Assembly: GCF_013433315.1 (NCBI RefSeq)
Contig: NZ_WXVV01000010.1
Location: 1 to 64,000 of the forward strand
Direction of reading: 5' to 3'
DNA from: Pseudomonas crudilactis
GTDB taxonomy: Bacteria; Pseudomonadota; Gammaproteobacteria; Pseudomonadales; Pseudomonadaceae
Length of the DNA stretch: 64,000 nucleotides
Position 1 is the stretch's first letter. Each line of letters opens with the position of its first letter. A model generated the notes under the pieces. That model was not told the DNA's origin. It saw nothing but the letters and a program-made list of their open reading frames with translations, and did not search any database. Below, in pieces: positions 52,357 through 61,450 of the stretch. The position numbers and the translations under genes are program-made.

Positions 52357-53028
52357 ATGCGCGAACAGGATTACGCAGTTAATAACAGCGTGCAGGCTGA
52401 GCAGCTAGAGGTTAGCCGCGTCCTGCGCAACACTTACGGCCTACTGGCTCTGACCCTCGCATTCAGCGGCGTCATGGCTTTTGTCGCACAGCAGATGCGC
52501 GTTGGCTACCCGAACATTTTCGTGGTGCTGATCGGCTTCTACGGGCTGTTCTTCCTCACCAACAAACTCCGTGATTCCGCGTGGGGCCTGGTGTCCGCTT
52601 TTGCGTTGACCGGTTTCATGGGTTTCCTGCTCGGCCCGATCCTCAACCGTTATCTGGGCATGCAGGGCGGCGCTGAAGTGGTCAGCTCCGCGTTCGCGAT
52701 GACTGCGCTGGTGTTTGGTGGTCTGTCGGCCTACGTGCTGATCACCCGCAAGGACATGAGCTTCCTCGGTGGTTTCATCACCGCTGGTTTCTTCGTGTTG
52801 CTGGGTGCAACGCTGGCGAGCTTCTTCTTTCAGGTCAGCGGTCTGCAACTGGCGATCAGCGCAGGTTTCGTGTTGTTCTCATCGGTCTGCATTCTGTTCC
52901 AGACCAGCGCCATCATCCACGGCGGTGAGCGTAACTACATCATGGCGACCATCAGCCTGTATGTATCGATCTACAACCTGTTCATCAGCTTGTTGCAGAT
53001 CTTTGGCATCATGAGCCGCGACGACTGA
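52357..53028 (+). CDS. yccA: Bax inhibitor-1/YccA family membrane protein
   Basis: A 223-residue inner-membrane protein with seven helices. The family signature near the C-terminus (HGGERNYIMATISLYVSIYN) is intact. YccA modulates FtsH protease in E. coli; here the role is inferred. ATG at 52357 has CAGGAG nine bases upstream. Confidence 0.93.
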   Translation: MREQDYAVNNSVQAEQLEVSRVLRNTYGLLALTLAFSGVMAFVAQQMRVGYPNIFVVLIGFYGLFFLTNKLRDSAWGLVSAFALTGFMGFLLGPILNRYLGMQGGAEVVSSAFAMTALVFGGLSAYVLITRKDMSFLGGFITAGFFVLLGATLASFFFQVSGLQLAISAGFVLFSSVCILFQTSAIIHGGERNYIMATISLYVSIYNLFISLLQIFGIMSRDD

Positions 53029-53044
53029 TCGTTAGTCGTTTCAA

Positions 53045-53072
53045 CAAAAAACCCGCTTCGGCGGGTTTTTTG
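53045..53072 (+). terminator. Terminator of yccA
   Basis: ACCCGC and GCGGGT form a strong stem with a TTCG tetraloop, with an A-run before and TTTTTT after. It lies 17 bp after the yccA stop. Confidence 0.93.
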
Positions 53073-53431
53073 TTGCTCGCTGAAAAGCGTAGTGGCCTTT
53101 TACCTATAAAATGATCTGAAAATAGTGGCGTCTTTTTGGAAATCACCTACACCTAAATACCAAGGAAGAGCAGTAGCCTGATCGACAGGAGTCGTTAACC
53201 AGCCCCCCTCGTGTAATCCCTGCGTCCCTCGCATTCACTTCCCTTGCTGTTGATCGCCAGGCCTTTTGGCCGAGAGCGACTGTATTCGTTCGTCCAGTGA
53301 AAACCGGGAGGTGAACCACGCCAAATTCTATGCACCGTGACCGTATCCCGGCGAACGACCGGGACCCTGATACCAGAAAAATAATGGAGGCCCTGCCATT
53401 GCAGGCGTTGTCCCAATCAAGGAGATCATCG
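53073..53431. other. Intergenic stretch upstream of the cytochrome c-like gene
   Basis: About 360 bp with no supported gene. The left part (to about 53170) is AT-rich and likely carries the promoter. An in-frame extension of the downstream gene to 53330 lacks a ribosome site and would place the signal peptide internally. No repeat or RNA family is recognised. Confidence 0.45.
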
Positions 53432-54787
53432 ATGAACCAGCCCCAAGGAAAACTGGCTGTACTGGCCGTCACCACCGCGCTGTTCAGCGCGTCAACCCTC
53501 GCCGGCGTCTATCCTGACTTCGGCTATCAACCACCTTCCAGCCAATACTCTGGCCCACTGTTTGAGTTGAGCCAGAATTACCCGGCAACAGCGCCGCAAG
53601 TACCGCTACCCGGTTTTTTCAAGAATCTACCGACCAAGCCAGATAACAATTTTGAGACTTGGCGTGCGTACATGGAGGAAGTCAAAACCTATTGCCTCGA
53701 AGGCAACGTCGAGGCTGATTGGTACGTGCAGAACAATAAAAAACGTCAGTGGTATCACATGCCGTGGCAGCACTACGGCCCGCTGGGACGCGAAGGGATT
53801 CACGGCCTGACCAAAGAGGCGCAGATCCAGGTCAAGCAACTCGCCGCCACGCAGACCGCCACCGGCCAGACTTACGCGGTGGGCATCTATAACGACATCG
53901 GCGCCTATACCATCGGAGAGGTCTGGAAAGACCCGAACAACCCTGATCCGAAATACACATCGGCACCCAACAGCTTCCCCGACGGCACCGTAGTCTGCAA
54001 AGCCCTGTTCGCCGATATCGATCGCAGCACCGTGCCGTTCCTGGTGAACCCGGTGTTGTGGAAGGGCTACGTCACCGAAACGTTCACGTCGGCTAATCGC
54101 AAGATCAAAGATGTCGCATTGATCCAGATGGACATCGCCGTGCGCGATCAGCGCATGAGTGCCACTGGCTGGATCTTCGGCACCTTTCAGTACAACGGCG
54201 CGAAAACCGGCAAGCCTGGCTGGGACAACCTCGTCCCGGTAGGGATCATGTGGGGCAACGATCCGGAAGAAATCGGCAACGACTTCACCAACCCGCAACC
54301 GACGCAAACCAAGATCAACCCCGCGTTGCAACAGACAGCGATCAACGCCAAGACCCAGGAGTTGCCGCCCACCCATCTGGGCTGGAACGGTCGCCTCAAT
54401 GGTCCGGTGGACAACCCCAACAGTTCCTGCCTGAGCTGCCATGCAACCGCCGAAACGCCGCAAGTGGCGATCATGAATCCAACGTTCCAGGCCAATGCGC
54501 CGAAGCCGGGGTCGCCTGAATGGATGAAGTGGTTCCAGAACATTCCGGCCGGCCATGCTTTCACGCCGGGCACTCAAAGCACTGACTACAGCCTGCAGTT
54601 GTCCGGCGGTCTGGTGAATTACTTCGAGTGGAAATGCGACATGAGCGGCATCTACGCTGACGGCAAGAACGCGTGCAGCAAAGCGTCGGACATGAAACTG
54701 AAAATGCTCAATTCCACCAACAACGCCACGCCGAAGCCATTGCAGAAAGTCATTCGTGACCCGAGCCTGCAGCAATTGCTGGAGTAA
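53432..54787 (+). CDS. Exported mono-heme cytochrome c-like protein
   Basis: A 451-residue protein with a signal peptide (KLAVLAVTTALFSASTLAG). It has a single heme-binding motif, CLSCH, near residues 333-337, and several further cysteines (TYCLEG, VCKALF, WKCDMSG, NACSKAS) that could form disulfides. The rest is a non-cytochrome domain of unknown role. The start has AAGGAG eight bases upstream. Resembles exported cytochrome-type oxidoreductase subunits; no partner gene is adjacent. Confidence 0.8.
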   Translation: MNQPQGKLAVLAVTTALFSASTLAGVYPDFGYQPPSSQYSGPLFELSQNYPATAPQVPLPGFFKNLPTKPDNNFETWRAYMEEVKTYCLEGNVEADWYVQNNKKRQWYHMPWQHYGPLGREGIHGLTKEAQIQVKQLAATQTATGQTYAVGIYNDIGAYTIGEVWKDPNNPDPKYTSAPNSFPDGTVVCKALFADIDRSTVPFLVNPVLWKGYVTETFTSANRKIKDVALIQMDIAVRDQRMSATGWIFGTFQYNGAKTGKPGWDNLVPVGIMWGNDPEEIGNDFTNPQPTQTKINPALQQTAINAKTQELPPTHLGWNGRLNGPVDNPNSSCLSCHATAETPQVAIMNPTFQANAPKPGSPEWMKWFQNIPAGHAFTPGTQSTDYSLQLSGGLVNYFEWKCDMSGIYADGKNACSKASDMKLKMLNSTNNATPKPLQKVIRDPSLQQLLE

Positions 54788-54793
54788 GAAGCG

Positions 54794-54829
54794 AAAAGCC
54801 TGCGCACGTTGCGGCGTGCGCAGGCTTTT
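54794..54829. terminator. Bidirectional terminator between cytochrome and lipoprotein genes
   Basis: AAAAGCCTGCGCACG and CGTGCGCAGGCTTTT form a perfect 15-bp stem with a 6-base loop, ending in T residues on the plus strand and preceded by A residues, so it serves both convergent genes. Confidence 0.92.
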
Positions 54830-55159
54830 TCAGTTGATCACGATGCTGCCGTCAGTCTGCTGTTTGTAGACGGTGTAGGGCAGCAACAGCGTGTCGAGTG
54901 CCCCGGACACCACGGCATCGATCAACACCACGGGAATCGCGGCGTTTTTGTAATCGTCGGCATCAACGCCCTTGCCCAGAGGCGCATGCAGGCTGCAAAA
55001 GTCGTAGGCGAGGCCGCTGTAAATCCTTGGCACCGCCCCGCAATAACTTTTCTGCTCCTTGAGGCTGTCCACCGCAGCCTGATCACTGCGCACCACGGTC
55101 TGTACGGTCCCGCAACCGGCAAGCGTCAACGCTGCCAGCACCATTGCCTGAATTCTCAT
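54830..55159 (-). CDS. YceK/YidQ-family lipoprotein
   Basis: A 109-residue lipoprotein with lipobox LTLAGCG near residue 16. The mature part (YSGLAYDFCSLHAPLGKG, DAVVSGALDTLLLPYTVYKQ) matches the YceK/YidQ family of small outer-membrane-associated lipoproteins of unknown function. ATG 55159 with AAGGA upstream is used instead of an in-frame TTG at 55168. Confidence 0.85.
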   Translation of the reverse strand: MRIQAMVLAALTLAGCGTVQTVVRSDQAAVDSLKEQKSYCGAVPRIYSGLAYDFCSLHAPLGKGVDADDYKNAAIPVVLIDAVVSGALDTLLLPYTVYKQQTDGSIVIN

Positions 55160-55217
55160 TACCGCCAATCCTTCGCCGGAAAAACCTCAATCTACGCCGA
55201 ACATGCGGAAAAAGCAC

Positions 55218-55655
55218 TTAGGCCATCGGCGGCAAACGACGCTTGACCGGTGTCTTCTTGACGATCGCTGTGTTGGTTTCAGCCAGCGTATTGAGGCGGT
55301 CGAGCAGGATGTCCAGCTGTTCCATCGAACGTACGTGCAGGCGGGCGATGAAGCAGTCTTCGCCCGTCACTTTGTCGCACTCGGTGAATTCTGGAATCGA
55401 CAGAATCTGCCGCTCGACTTCCTGCAACTGCCCCGGCAGCGGCCGTACCCGGACGATGGCCTGCAATTGATAGCCGAAGCATTTCGGGTCGATTTCCACG
55501 GTGTAGCCCTTGAGCACGCCACGCTCTTCCAGCCGGCGCAAACGCTCGGCCACGCTGGGCGAAGACAAACCACTGATTTGCGCCAGCGCCTTGAGCGAAC
55601 GCCGTGAGTCCTCCATCAGTGCGCTGATAAGAATCTGGTCGATATCGTCGGTCAT
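55218..55655 (-). CDS. Lrp/AsnC-family regulator
   Basis: A 145-residue regulator with an N-terminal HTH (IDQILISALMEDSRRSLKAL, GLSSPSVAERLRRLEERGV) and a C-terminal RAM domain (LPGQLQEVERQILSIPEF, TGEDCFIARLHV). The ATG at 55655 is chosen; GGAG lies seven bases upstream, and the GTG at 55658 is less likely. Divergent from an EamA exporter 149 bp away, its probable target. Confidence 0.9.
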   Translation of the reverse strand: MTDDIDQILISALMEDSRRSLKALAQISGLSSPSVAERLRRLEERGVLKGYTVEIDPKCFGYQLQAIVRVRPLPGQLQEVERQILSIPEFTECDKVTGEDCFIARLHVRSMEQLDILLDRLNTLAETNTAIVKKTPVKRRLPPMA

Positions 55656-55804
55656 CACTCAACTCCTGGATTAGGCGATTTCTAACAATCACCCTCGATA
55701 AAAAAGGCAGATCAGCAGTTTAGCCTGCCTTTTGCTCTGGAGCGATGCCGTGTCCGCTTGGCATACTTTTGCCACGCTTTCGCCAAATGCTGAGGAGATT
55801 GAAG

Positions 55805-56698
55805 ATGGACAACCCGATCCGTCGCGGCTCATTTGAAATGACCGCTGCCATGCTGATATCCGGGACGATTGGCTGGTTCGTGCTGGTTTCCGGGCAAGCG
55901 GTTCTGGACGTGGTGTTCTGGCGCTGCGTATTCGGTGCCGCTACCTTGCTGTTGATTTGCGCGGCATTCGGTTTTCTGCGGCCGCGCATTCTGACCCGTA
56001 CGACATTTTGGCTGGCGGTGCTCAGCGGGATGGCGATTGTCGGAAATTGGGTGCTGCTGTTTGCCTCGTATTCTCGGGCTTCAATCGCCATTGGCACTGC
56101 GGTATACAACGTGCAGCCGTTCATGCTGGTCGGCTTGGCGGCACTGTTTCTCGGCGAAAAAATAACCGTGCATAAGCTGTTCTGGCTGGCGATTTCATTT
56201 ATGGGGATGCTGGCGATTGTCAGCGCCCATGGTCAGCAAGGCAGCAGCGGTAACGACTATCTGGTGGGAATCGCCCTGGCGTTGGGTGCGGCTTTTCTCT
56301 ATGCGATTGCAGCGCTGATCATCAAGCGTTTGACCGGCACACCGCCACATCTGATCGCACTGATCCAGGTCTGCACCGGCGTGCTGTTGCTCGCACCGTT
56401 TGCGCATTTTTCCGCACTGCCGCCAACACCAGGGGCGTGGGCCAGTCTGGTGACGCTGGGCATCGTTCATACCGGTTTGATGTATGTGTTGCTGTACGGT
56501 GCCATCCAGAAATTGCCGACGGCGCTCACCGGCGCACTGTCCTTCATTTACCCGATTGCAGCGATTTTTGTCGACTGGTTCGCGTTCGGTCATCGCTTGC
56601 AGACTTTGCAATGGCTAGGCGTGGCGGCGATTCTCCTCGCGGCCGCTGGCATGCAGCAGGGCTGGGGCTTCAAGGCGCGTCGACTGGCTGCGCAATAA
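55805..56698 (+). CDS. EamA/DMT-family exporter
   Basis: A 297-residue inner-membrane protein with ten helices in two EamA repeats, typical of drug/metabolite exporters. ATG 55805 has GAGGAG eight bases upstream. It is divergent from the Lrp/AsnC gene, which suggests export of an amino acid or related compound under that regulator. Confidence 0.9.
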   Translation: MDNPIRRGSFEMTAAMLISGTIGWFVLVSGQAVLDVVFWRCVFGAATLLLICAAFGFLRPRILTRTTFWLAVLSGMAIVGNWVLLFASYSRASIAIGTAVYNVQPFMLVGLAALFLGEKITVHKLFWLAISFMGMLAIVSAHGQQGSSGNDYLVGIALALGAAFLYAIAALIIKRLTGTPPHLIALIQVCTGVLLLAPFAHFSALPPTPGAWASLVTLGIVHTGLMYVLLYGAIQKLPTALTGALSFIYPIAAIFVDWFAFGHRLQTLQWLGVAAILLAAAGMQQGWGFKARRLAAQ

Positions 56699-56701
56699 AC
56701 C

Positions 56702-57751
56702 TCAGATGTTCCAGCGCGGTGCGGTTTTGGCCAGGCGCTGGCGCATCTCGGCGATGTTCGCCGCTAGTTGCCGGGTCAACAGGCGATAGCCGTCCAGCGC
56801 GCTGTAGACCGGCGCATCAAGGCTGGCGTCCGGTAACGCCAGCGGACGATCAAGGCGCTGTATCGCACCGGATTTCAAGGCGCGGGCCATGCCGATCAAT
56901 TGCACGCGGATCATGCGGTGTTCGGCCTTCAACGCTGATTGCAGATGAGCCATGGCTTCGGGGTCGTTGGCATCAGGGCGGGTGTTGCCGAGGATTTCCA
57001 GGGTGCTGATGCACATGCGCAGGTTGCGCTGGATCGCATCGAGCTCGGTCATGGAGATCTTTACTTCCTTGGACACCGACGGCATCAGCGAACGCAATTG
57101 CACCATCACCGCGCTCAAACGGCTCATCAGCTTCAGGTGCTCGTCGGCACTGACCGGCTGGCCGTTGATGATTCGACTGTATACCGTCGCGCAATCGCGC
57201 AAGGCATCGGCCAGGTTGTAGCGCCACGAGTACACCGCGTACAGCGGCAGAGCGAAGGAGAATGCCAGCGCCAGCGCAATACCGATGAGAATATCGACGC
57301 CACGCCACAAGCCGTCGGTGATCGGGTTGTCGCCATGCCCGGCGACAATGAATACGGTAATTGCCGAGAGCAGGGCGGTATAGCCGCCCTTGCCGATGGC
57401 GTGATAGGAGAAGAAGCCACAGACCACCGCCATCGCAAAGTAGGTCAGCCATGGCATGCCGAGCCACGCATGCTGCGCCACCAGTAACAAACCGACGCCG
57501 GCGCCGATCAAAGTACCGGTGGCGCGCTCGGCGGCTTTCTTGCCGATGTTGCCGTGGTGCTGCAAACCGCCGATGACCACCAGCATGGTCACCGATGCCC
57601 ACTCACCGTGGGGCAGGTTGATGCCGGTGGTCAGCACAATCGTCGCCAGCAACCCCAATGCCACCCGCACCGCGTGGATCAAGCGGGCGTGTCGGTAGCG
57701 GCGATACGGATCCAGGAGCGGACGCAGAATTCGACGCAACAGTGGCGGCAA
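56702..57751 (-). CDS. FUSC-family membrane protein
   Basis: A 349-residue protein with five or six N-terminal helices and a cytoplasmic helical domain, typical of the FUSC/YccS group, which includes aromatic acid exporters such as AaeB. The HGEWASVTMLVVIGGLQHHG segment is characteristic. The start is weakly defined: TTG at 57751 is the only usual start codon in a frame that stays open upstream through the end of the dehydrogenase gene; no good ribosome site is visible, so coupling with the upstream gene is likely. Confidence 0.8.
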   Translation of the reverse strand: MPPLLRRILRPLLDPYRRYRHARLIHAVRVALGLLATIVLTTGINLPHGEWASVTMLVVIGGLQHHGNIGKKAAERATGTLIGAGVGLLLVAQHAWLGMPWLTYFAMAVVCGFFSYHAIGKGGYTALLSAITVFIVAGHGDNPITDGLWRGVDILIGIALALAFSFALPLYAVYSWRYNLADALRDCATVYSRIINGQPVSADEHLKLMSRLSAVMVQLRSLMPSVSKEVKISMTELDAIQRNLRMCISTLEILGNTRPDANDPEAMAHLQSALKAEHRMIRVQLIGMARALKSGAIQRLDRPLALPDASLDAPVYSALDGYRLLTRQLAANIAEMRQRLAKTAPRWNI

Positions 57752-57788
57752 TCGGTAGGTGCTGAACGTACTCAGTGCAAGGCCCTCG

Positions 57789-59414
57789 TCAGAAGATGTA
57801 GTCGGTGGTCAGGAAGCTTGAATCGCGACCGCGAATGATCTCGCTGATCAGATCCTTGTTGCTGTCCTGGAATTTGGTTGCCACCAGTGTGCGGATCGAA
57901 AACACCCGCAATGCATCGTGTACTGACAGCGTACCTTCTGCGGAATTCTTGCGGCCATTGAACGGGTAGGTATCCGGACCGCGCTGGCACTGAGCATTGA
58001 GGTTGATCCGCCCGACCTGGTTGGCGAATGTGTCGACCAGCCGTCCGACTGCCACCGGGTTGGTACCGAAGATGCTCAACTGCTGGCCGAAATCCGACTC
58101 CAGCACATAGTCGATCACGGTATCGAGATGACGGTACGGCACGATCGGCACGACCGGACCGAACTGTTCTTCCTGATACACACGCATCTGCGGATTCACC
58201 GGGTACAGCACTGCCGGGTAGAAGAACGACTCGCGGGATTCGCCGCCATTGGGGTTGACCACTTCGGCACCCTTGCTGCGCGCGTCGGCCACCAGCCCGT
58301 GCAGGTAATCGACCTTGCCCGACTCCGGCAACGGCGTCAGCGACACGCCGCTGTCCCACGGCATGCCCGGTTTCAGCGTGGCCAGTTTGGCGTTGAATTT
58401 TTCGATAAAGCTGTCGACCACGTCTTCGTGGACGAAGAGGATTTTCAGCGCAGTGCAGCGCTGGCCGTTGAACGACAGCGAACCGGTCACTGCTTCGCTG
58501 ACAGCATTGTCGAGATCGACTTCCGGCAAGACGATGCCCGGGTTCTTCGCATCCAGACCCAGTGCGGCGCGCAAACGGTGCGGTTTCGGGTGGAGTTTCT
58601 TCAGATCGCTGGCGGCCTTGTTGGTGCCGATGAAGGCGAAGATGTCGATCTTGCCGCTGGCCATTAGCGCGCTGACGGTTTCGCGGCCGCTGCCGTAGAT
58701 CACGTTGATCACGCCGGTGGGGAAGCTGTCGCGGAACGCTTCGAGCAACGGACGGATCAGCAGTACGCCGAGCTTGGCCGGTTTGAACACCACGGTGTTG
58801 CCCATGATCAGCGCCGGAATCAGCGTGGTGAAGGTTTCGTTCAGCGGATAGTTGTAAGGGCCCATGCACAGGGCGACGCCGAGTGGCACGCGGCGGATCT
58901 GCCCGAGGGTGTCCTGCTCCAACTCGAAACGGCTGGAGCGGCGGTCGAGTTCCTTGAGTGCGTTGATGGTGTCGACGATGTAGTCGCAGGTGCGGTCGAA
59001 CTCTTTTTCCGAGTCCTTGAGGTTCTTGCCGATCTCCCACATCAGCAACTTCACCACGGCATCGCGCTGCTGGCGCATGCGGCCGAGGAAGGCTTCGACG
59101 TGCTGAATGCGTTCGGCTACGCGCATGGTCGGCCACAGGCCCTGGCCACGGTCGTAGGCGCGGACGGCGGCGTCGAGGGCGGTGAGGGCGGTGTCGGCAT
59201 CGAGCAGCGGCGTGCTGCCGAGAATCACTTGTTCGTCGCCGGCGTCACCTTTCAGATAGACCGGACTGCGCACGGTGGCGAGCGGGCCGTCCCAGCGGCG
59301 CAACTGGCCGTCGACCAGATATTCGCGTTGCTCGACCTGAGCGTCGAGGCGGTATTTTTCCGGGATGTCGCCGACAGAAGGGAACAGATTGCCAAGGATG
59401 TTTGCTGTGGTCAT
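57789..59414 (-). CDS. GapN-like NADP-dependent glyceraldehyde-3-phosphate dehydrogenase
   Basis: A 541-residue member of the aldehyde dehydrogenase superfamily in the GapN-like branch, longer than typical ALDHs (about 490). The catalytic Cys lies in FNGQRCTALK near residue 310. The usual ELGGK segment holding the general-base Glu reads GLDAKNPG, so that Glu is replaced. MGPYNYPLNETF binds the cofactor. ATG 59414 is chosen; an upstream start would add 12 residues. FUSC follows 37 bp downstream on the same strand. Confidence 0.85.
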   Translation of the reverse strand: MTTANILGNLFPSVGDIPEKYRLDAQVEQREYLVDGQLRRWDGPLATVRSPVYLKGDAGDEQVILGSTPLLDADTALTALDAAVRAYDRGQGLWPTMRVAERIQHVEAFLGRMRQQRDAVVKLLMWEIGKNLKDSEKEFDRTCDYIVDTINALKELDRRSSRFELEQDTLGQIRRVPLGVALCMGPYNYPLNETFTTLIPALIMGNTVVFKPAKLGVLLIRPLLEAFRDSFPTGVINVIYGSGRETVSALMASGKIDIFAFIGTNKAASDLKKLHPKPHRLRAALGLDAKNPGIVLPEVDLDNAVSEAVTGSLSFNGQRCTALKILFVHEDVVDSFIEKFNAKLATLKPGMPWDSGVSLTPLPESGKVDYLHGLVADARSKGAEVVNPNGGESRESFFYPAVLYPVNPQMRVYQEEQFGPVVPIVPYRHLDTVIDYVLESDFGQQLSIFGTNPVAVGRLVDTFANQVGRINLNAQCQRGPDTYPFNGRKNSAEGTLSVHDALRVFSIRTLVATKFQDSNKDLISEIIRGRDSSFLTTDYIF

Positions 59415-59548
59415 GTCGCTACCCCGTGTTGATGTCCGCATGCAGATCAAAAGTCTCTACAGGTTATACGCCTGAATGCGCCGAAATTTAAACCCGCAAA
59501 TGTCACCGGAATGTCACGCAAAGGCGCAGAGCAGAGGGGGCTGGCTTG

Positions 59549-59583
59549 ATGATCGTTTCCACGCAGAGCGCGGGAACTATCAT
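59549..59583. repeat. Degraded copy of the TGATCGTTCCC palindromic repeat
   Basis: TGATCGTTTCCACGC and GCGCGGGAACTATCA are an imperfect inverted repeat related to the one at 16868-16971. It lies in the 246-bp gap between the GapN-like gene and the cytochrome lipoprotein. Confidence 0.6.
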
Positions 59584-59688
59584 CGGGGCGAGAGCTGGCC
59601 CCGTTTGCCCCCCTCACTGTCCCGCAATGCCCTCAACCCGTTGCAGCCGCTGCCTTAAGGTGTGAGCACAACAATAAGCGAGGCCGTT

Positions 59689-60045
59689 ATGCGGGCAATC
59701 CGACTCACTCTACTGCTGGCGTTGGCCGTGGCGCTGCCTGGTTGCGGCGAAGACCCCAAGCCCCCGGCCAGCGTCAATAGCAACGCTACGCCGAAAGACT
59801 CGGCACTGGCGCAGATTTACGCCAACAGCTGTCAGCTCTGCCACGCCAACCCGGCCGCCAATGCGCCGCTCACCGGTGATCGCAAAGCCTGGGAGCCGCG
59901 CATCCGGCAGGGCAGCGACACGCTGCTCGACCACGCCATCAACGGCTACAACGGCATGCCGCCGATGGGCCAGTGCGTCGAGTGCTCGGAAGAACAATTC
60001 CTGCAATTGATCGGCTTCATGGCCGACCAGCCCCTCCCAGAATAA
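59689..60045 (+). CDS. Cytochrome c lipoprotein
   Basis: A 118-residue lipoprotein (lipobox LPGC near residue 20) with one heme c site CQLCH near residue 48 and an axial Met in GMPPMGQC. It resembles small c5-type cytochromes. GAGG lies before the ATG. Its stop is 10 bp before the FAD enzyme start, so it likely accepts electrons from that enzyme. Confidence 0.88.
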   Translation: MRAIRLTLLLALAVALPGCGEDPKPPASVNSNATPKDSALAQIYANSCQLCHANPAANAPLTGDRKAWEPRIRQGSDTLLDHAINGYNGMPPMGQCVECSEEQFLQLIGFMADQPLPE

Positions 60046-60055
60046 GGTGCCCGGC

Positions 60056-61450
60056 ATGACCATGGATCTGACACGGCGTCAGTTGTTGCAACGGGCGAGC
60101 ATTGTCGGCGCGTTCAGTGCGTTGGCCAGTAACCCGGCATTGGGCCAATTGCTGCGCGCGCCGCGCTTGATTCCGTGGCGCAACTGGTCGGGCGGGCAAA
60201 GTTGCCTGCCAGCGGCGCGGCTGGCACCGAAAAATCTCGATGAACTGACAACCGTCATCAAGCAGGCACAAGGCAAGATCCGCCCGGTCGGTTCGGCGCA
60301 CTCGTTCAGCGCGCTAGTGCCCACCGACGGCACGCTGTTGTCGTTGAGCTATTTCAACGGACTGCTCGACCACGATGCGAAAACCCTGCAAGCCGAATTC
60401 GCCGCCGGCACGCCGATGTCACGCATGGGCCTGCCGCTGAAAGACATTGGTCAGGCCCTGCAGAACATGGCCGATATCGATTACCAGACCCTCGCCGGGG
60501 CCATTGCCACGTCGACTCACGGCACCGGCAAACACTTTCAGTCCTACTCGGCGCACGTTTGCGGCATGCAATTAGTGACGGCCAATGGTGAAGTACTGGA
60601 CTGCGACAGCCAGCGCCATCCCGAAGTATTCAACGCCGCACGCGTTTCCCTCGGTGCACTCGGCGTGGCCACCAAAATCCGTCTGCAAAACCGCCCGGCT
60701 TATCGCTTGCGCGAACGGCAATGGATCGCCAAGACCGAAGAGCTGCTCGAAGACCTCGAAAAGAACACCCGTGAAAACCAGCACTGGGAAATGCTCGTCG
60801 TCACGCATTCCGATTACGCCTTGTCCATCGCCCTAAACGAAACCGATGACCCGGCCACACCTCCGATTCCGCCTGAAGAGGAGGGCGGCAACGAGTTTGT
60901 CACCCTGATCGAGAAGATCGACAAGTACGGCAGCGACTTCCCCGACCTGCGCCGCACGCTGCTCAACAGCTTGCGCCATCTGGCGAGTTTCGATGACCGC
61001 GTGGGCGACTCGTTCGACATTTACGCCAACGTGCGCACCGTACGTTTCAATGAAATGGAGTATTCGGTCCCGGCCGAACACGGCCCGGCCTGCCTTCGCG
61101 AAATTCTCAAGCTGATTCAAGACAAGGACCTGCGCACCTGGTTTCCCATCGAGTACCGCTATGTCAAGGCTGACGACATTCCGCTGAGCATGTTTGAGGG
61201 TCGCGACAGCTGTTCGATCTCGGTGCACCAGCATTATCAGATGGACCATCACAATTTCTTCGCGGCTGTCGAACCGATTTTCTGGAAGTACAACGGCCGG
61301 CCGCACTGGGGCAAGTTGCACACGCTCAACGCGAAGAACCTGCAACCGCTGTATCCGCGCTGGCGCGAATTTGTCGACGTGCGCCAGGCGCTGGATCCGA
61401 GCGGACGCTTTCTCAATGCGCATCTGGCGTCGATATTGGGGGTGAGCTGA
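60056..61450 (+). CDS. Tat-exported FAD-dependent sugar-lactone oxidase-like enzyme
   Basis: A 464-residue protein with a twin-arginine signal (LTRRQLLQRASIVGAFSAL) and a VAO-type FAD domain. The covalent-flavin segment RPVGSAHSFSALV (His) and the C-terminal NGRPHWGKLHTL motif match the arabinono-lactone/gulono-lactone oxidase group. It likely oxidises a sugar lactone in the periplasm and passes electrons to the adjacent cytochrome rather than to oxygen; substrate unknown. The ATG at 60056 has AAGGTG seven bases upstream. The last gene overlaps its stop by 1 bp. Confidence 0.85.
   Translation: MTMDLTRRQLLQRASIVGAFSALASNPALGQLLRAPRLIPWRNWSGGQSCLPAARLAPKNLDELTTVIKQAQGKIRPVGSAHSFSALVPTDGTLLSLSYFNGLLDHDAKTLQAEFAAGTPMSRMGLPLKDIGQALQNMADIDYQTLAGAIATSTHGTGKHFQSYSAHVCGMQLVTANGEVLDCDSQRHPEVFNAARVSLGALGVATKIRLQNRPAYRLRERQWIAKTEELLEDLEKNTRENQHWEMLVVTHSDYALSIALNETDDPATPPIPPEEEGGNEFVTLIEKIDKYGSDFPDLRRTLLNSLRHLASFDDRVGDSFDIYANVRTVRFNEMEYSVPAEHGPACLREILKLIQDKDLRTWFPIEYRYVKADDIPLSMFEGRDSCSISVHQHYQMDHHNFFAAVEPIFWKYNGRPHWGKLHTLNAKNLQPLYPRWREFVDVRQALDPSGRFLNAHLASILGVS

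Noticed and set aside
53330..53431. In-frame extension of the cytochrome c-like gene upstream to 53330
   Set aside because: Would bury the signal peptide; the 53432 start has AAGGAG and begins the signal sequence.
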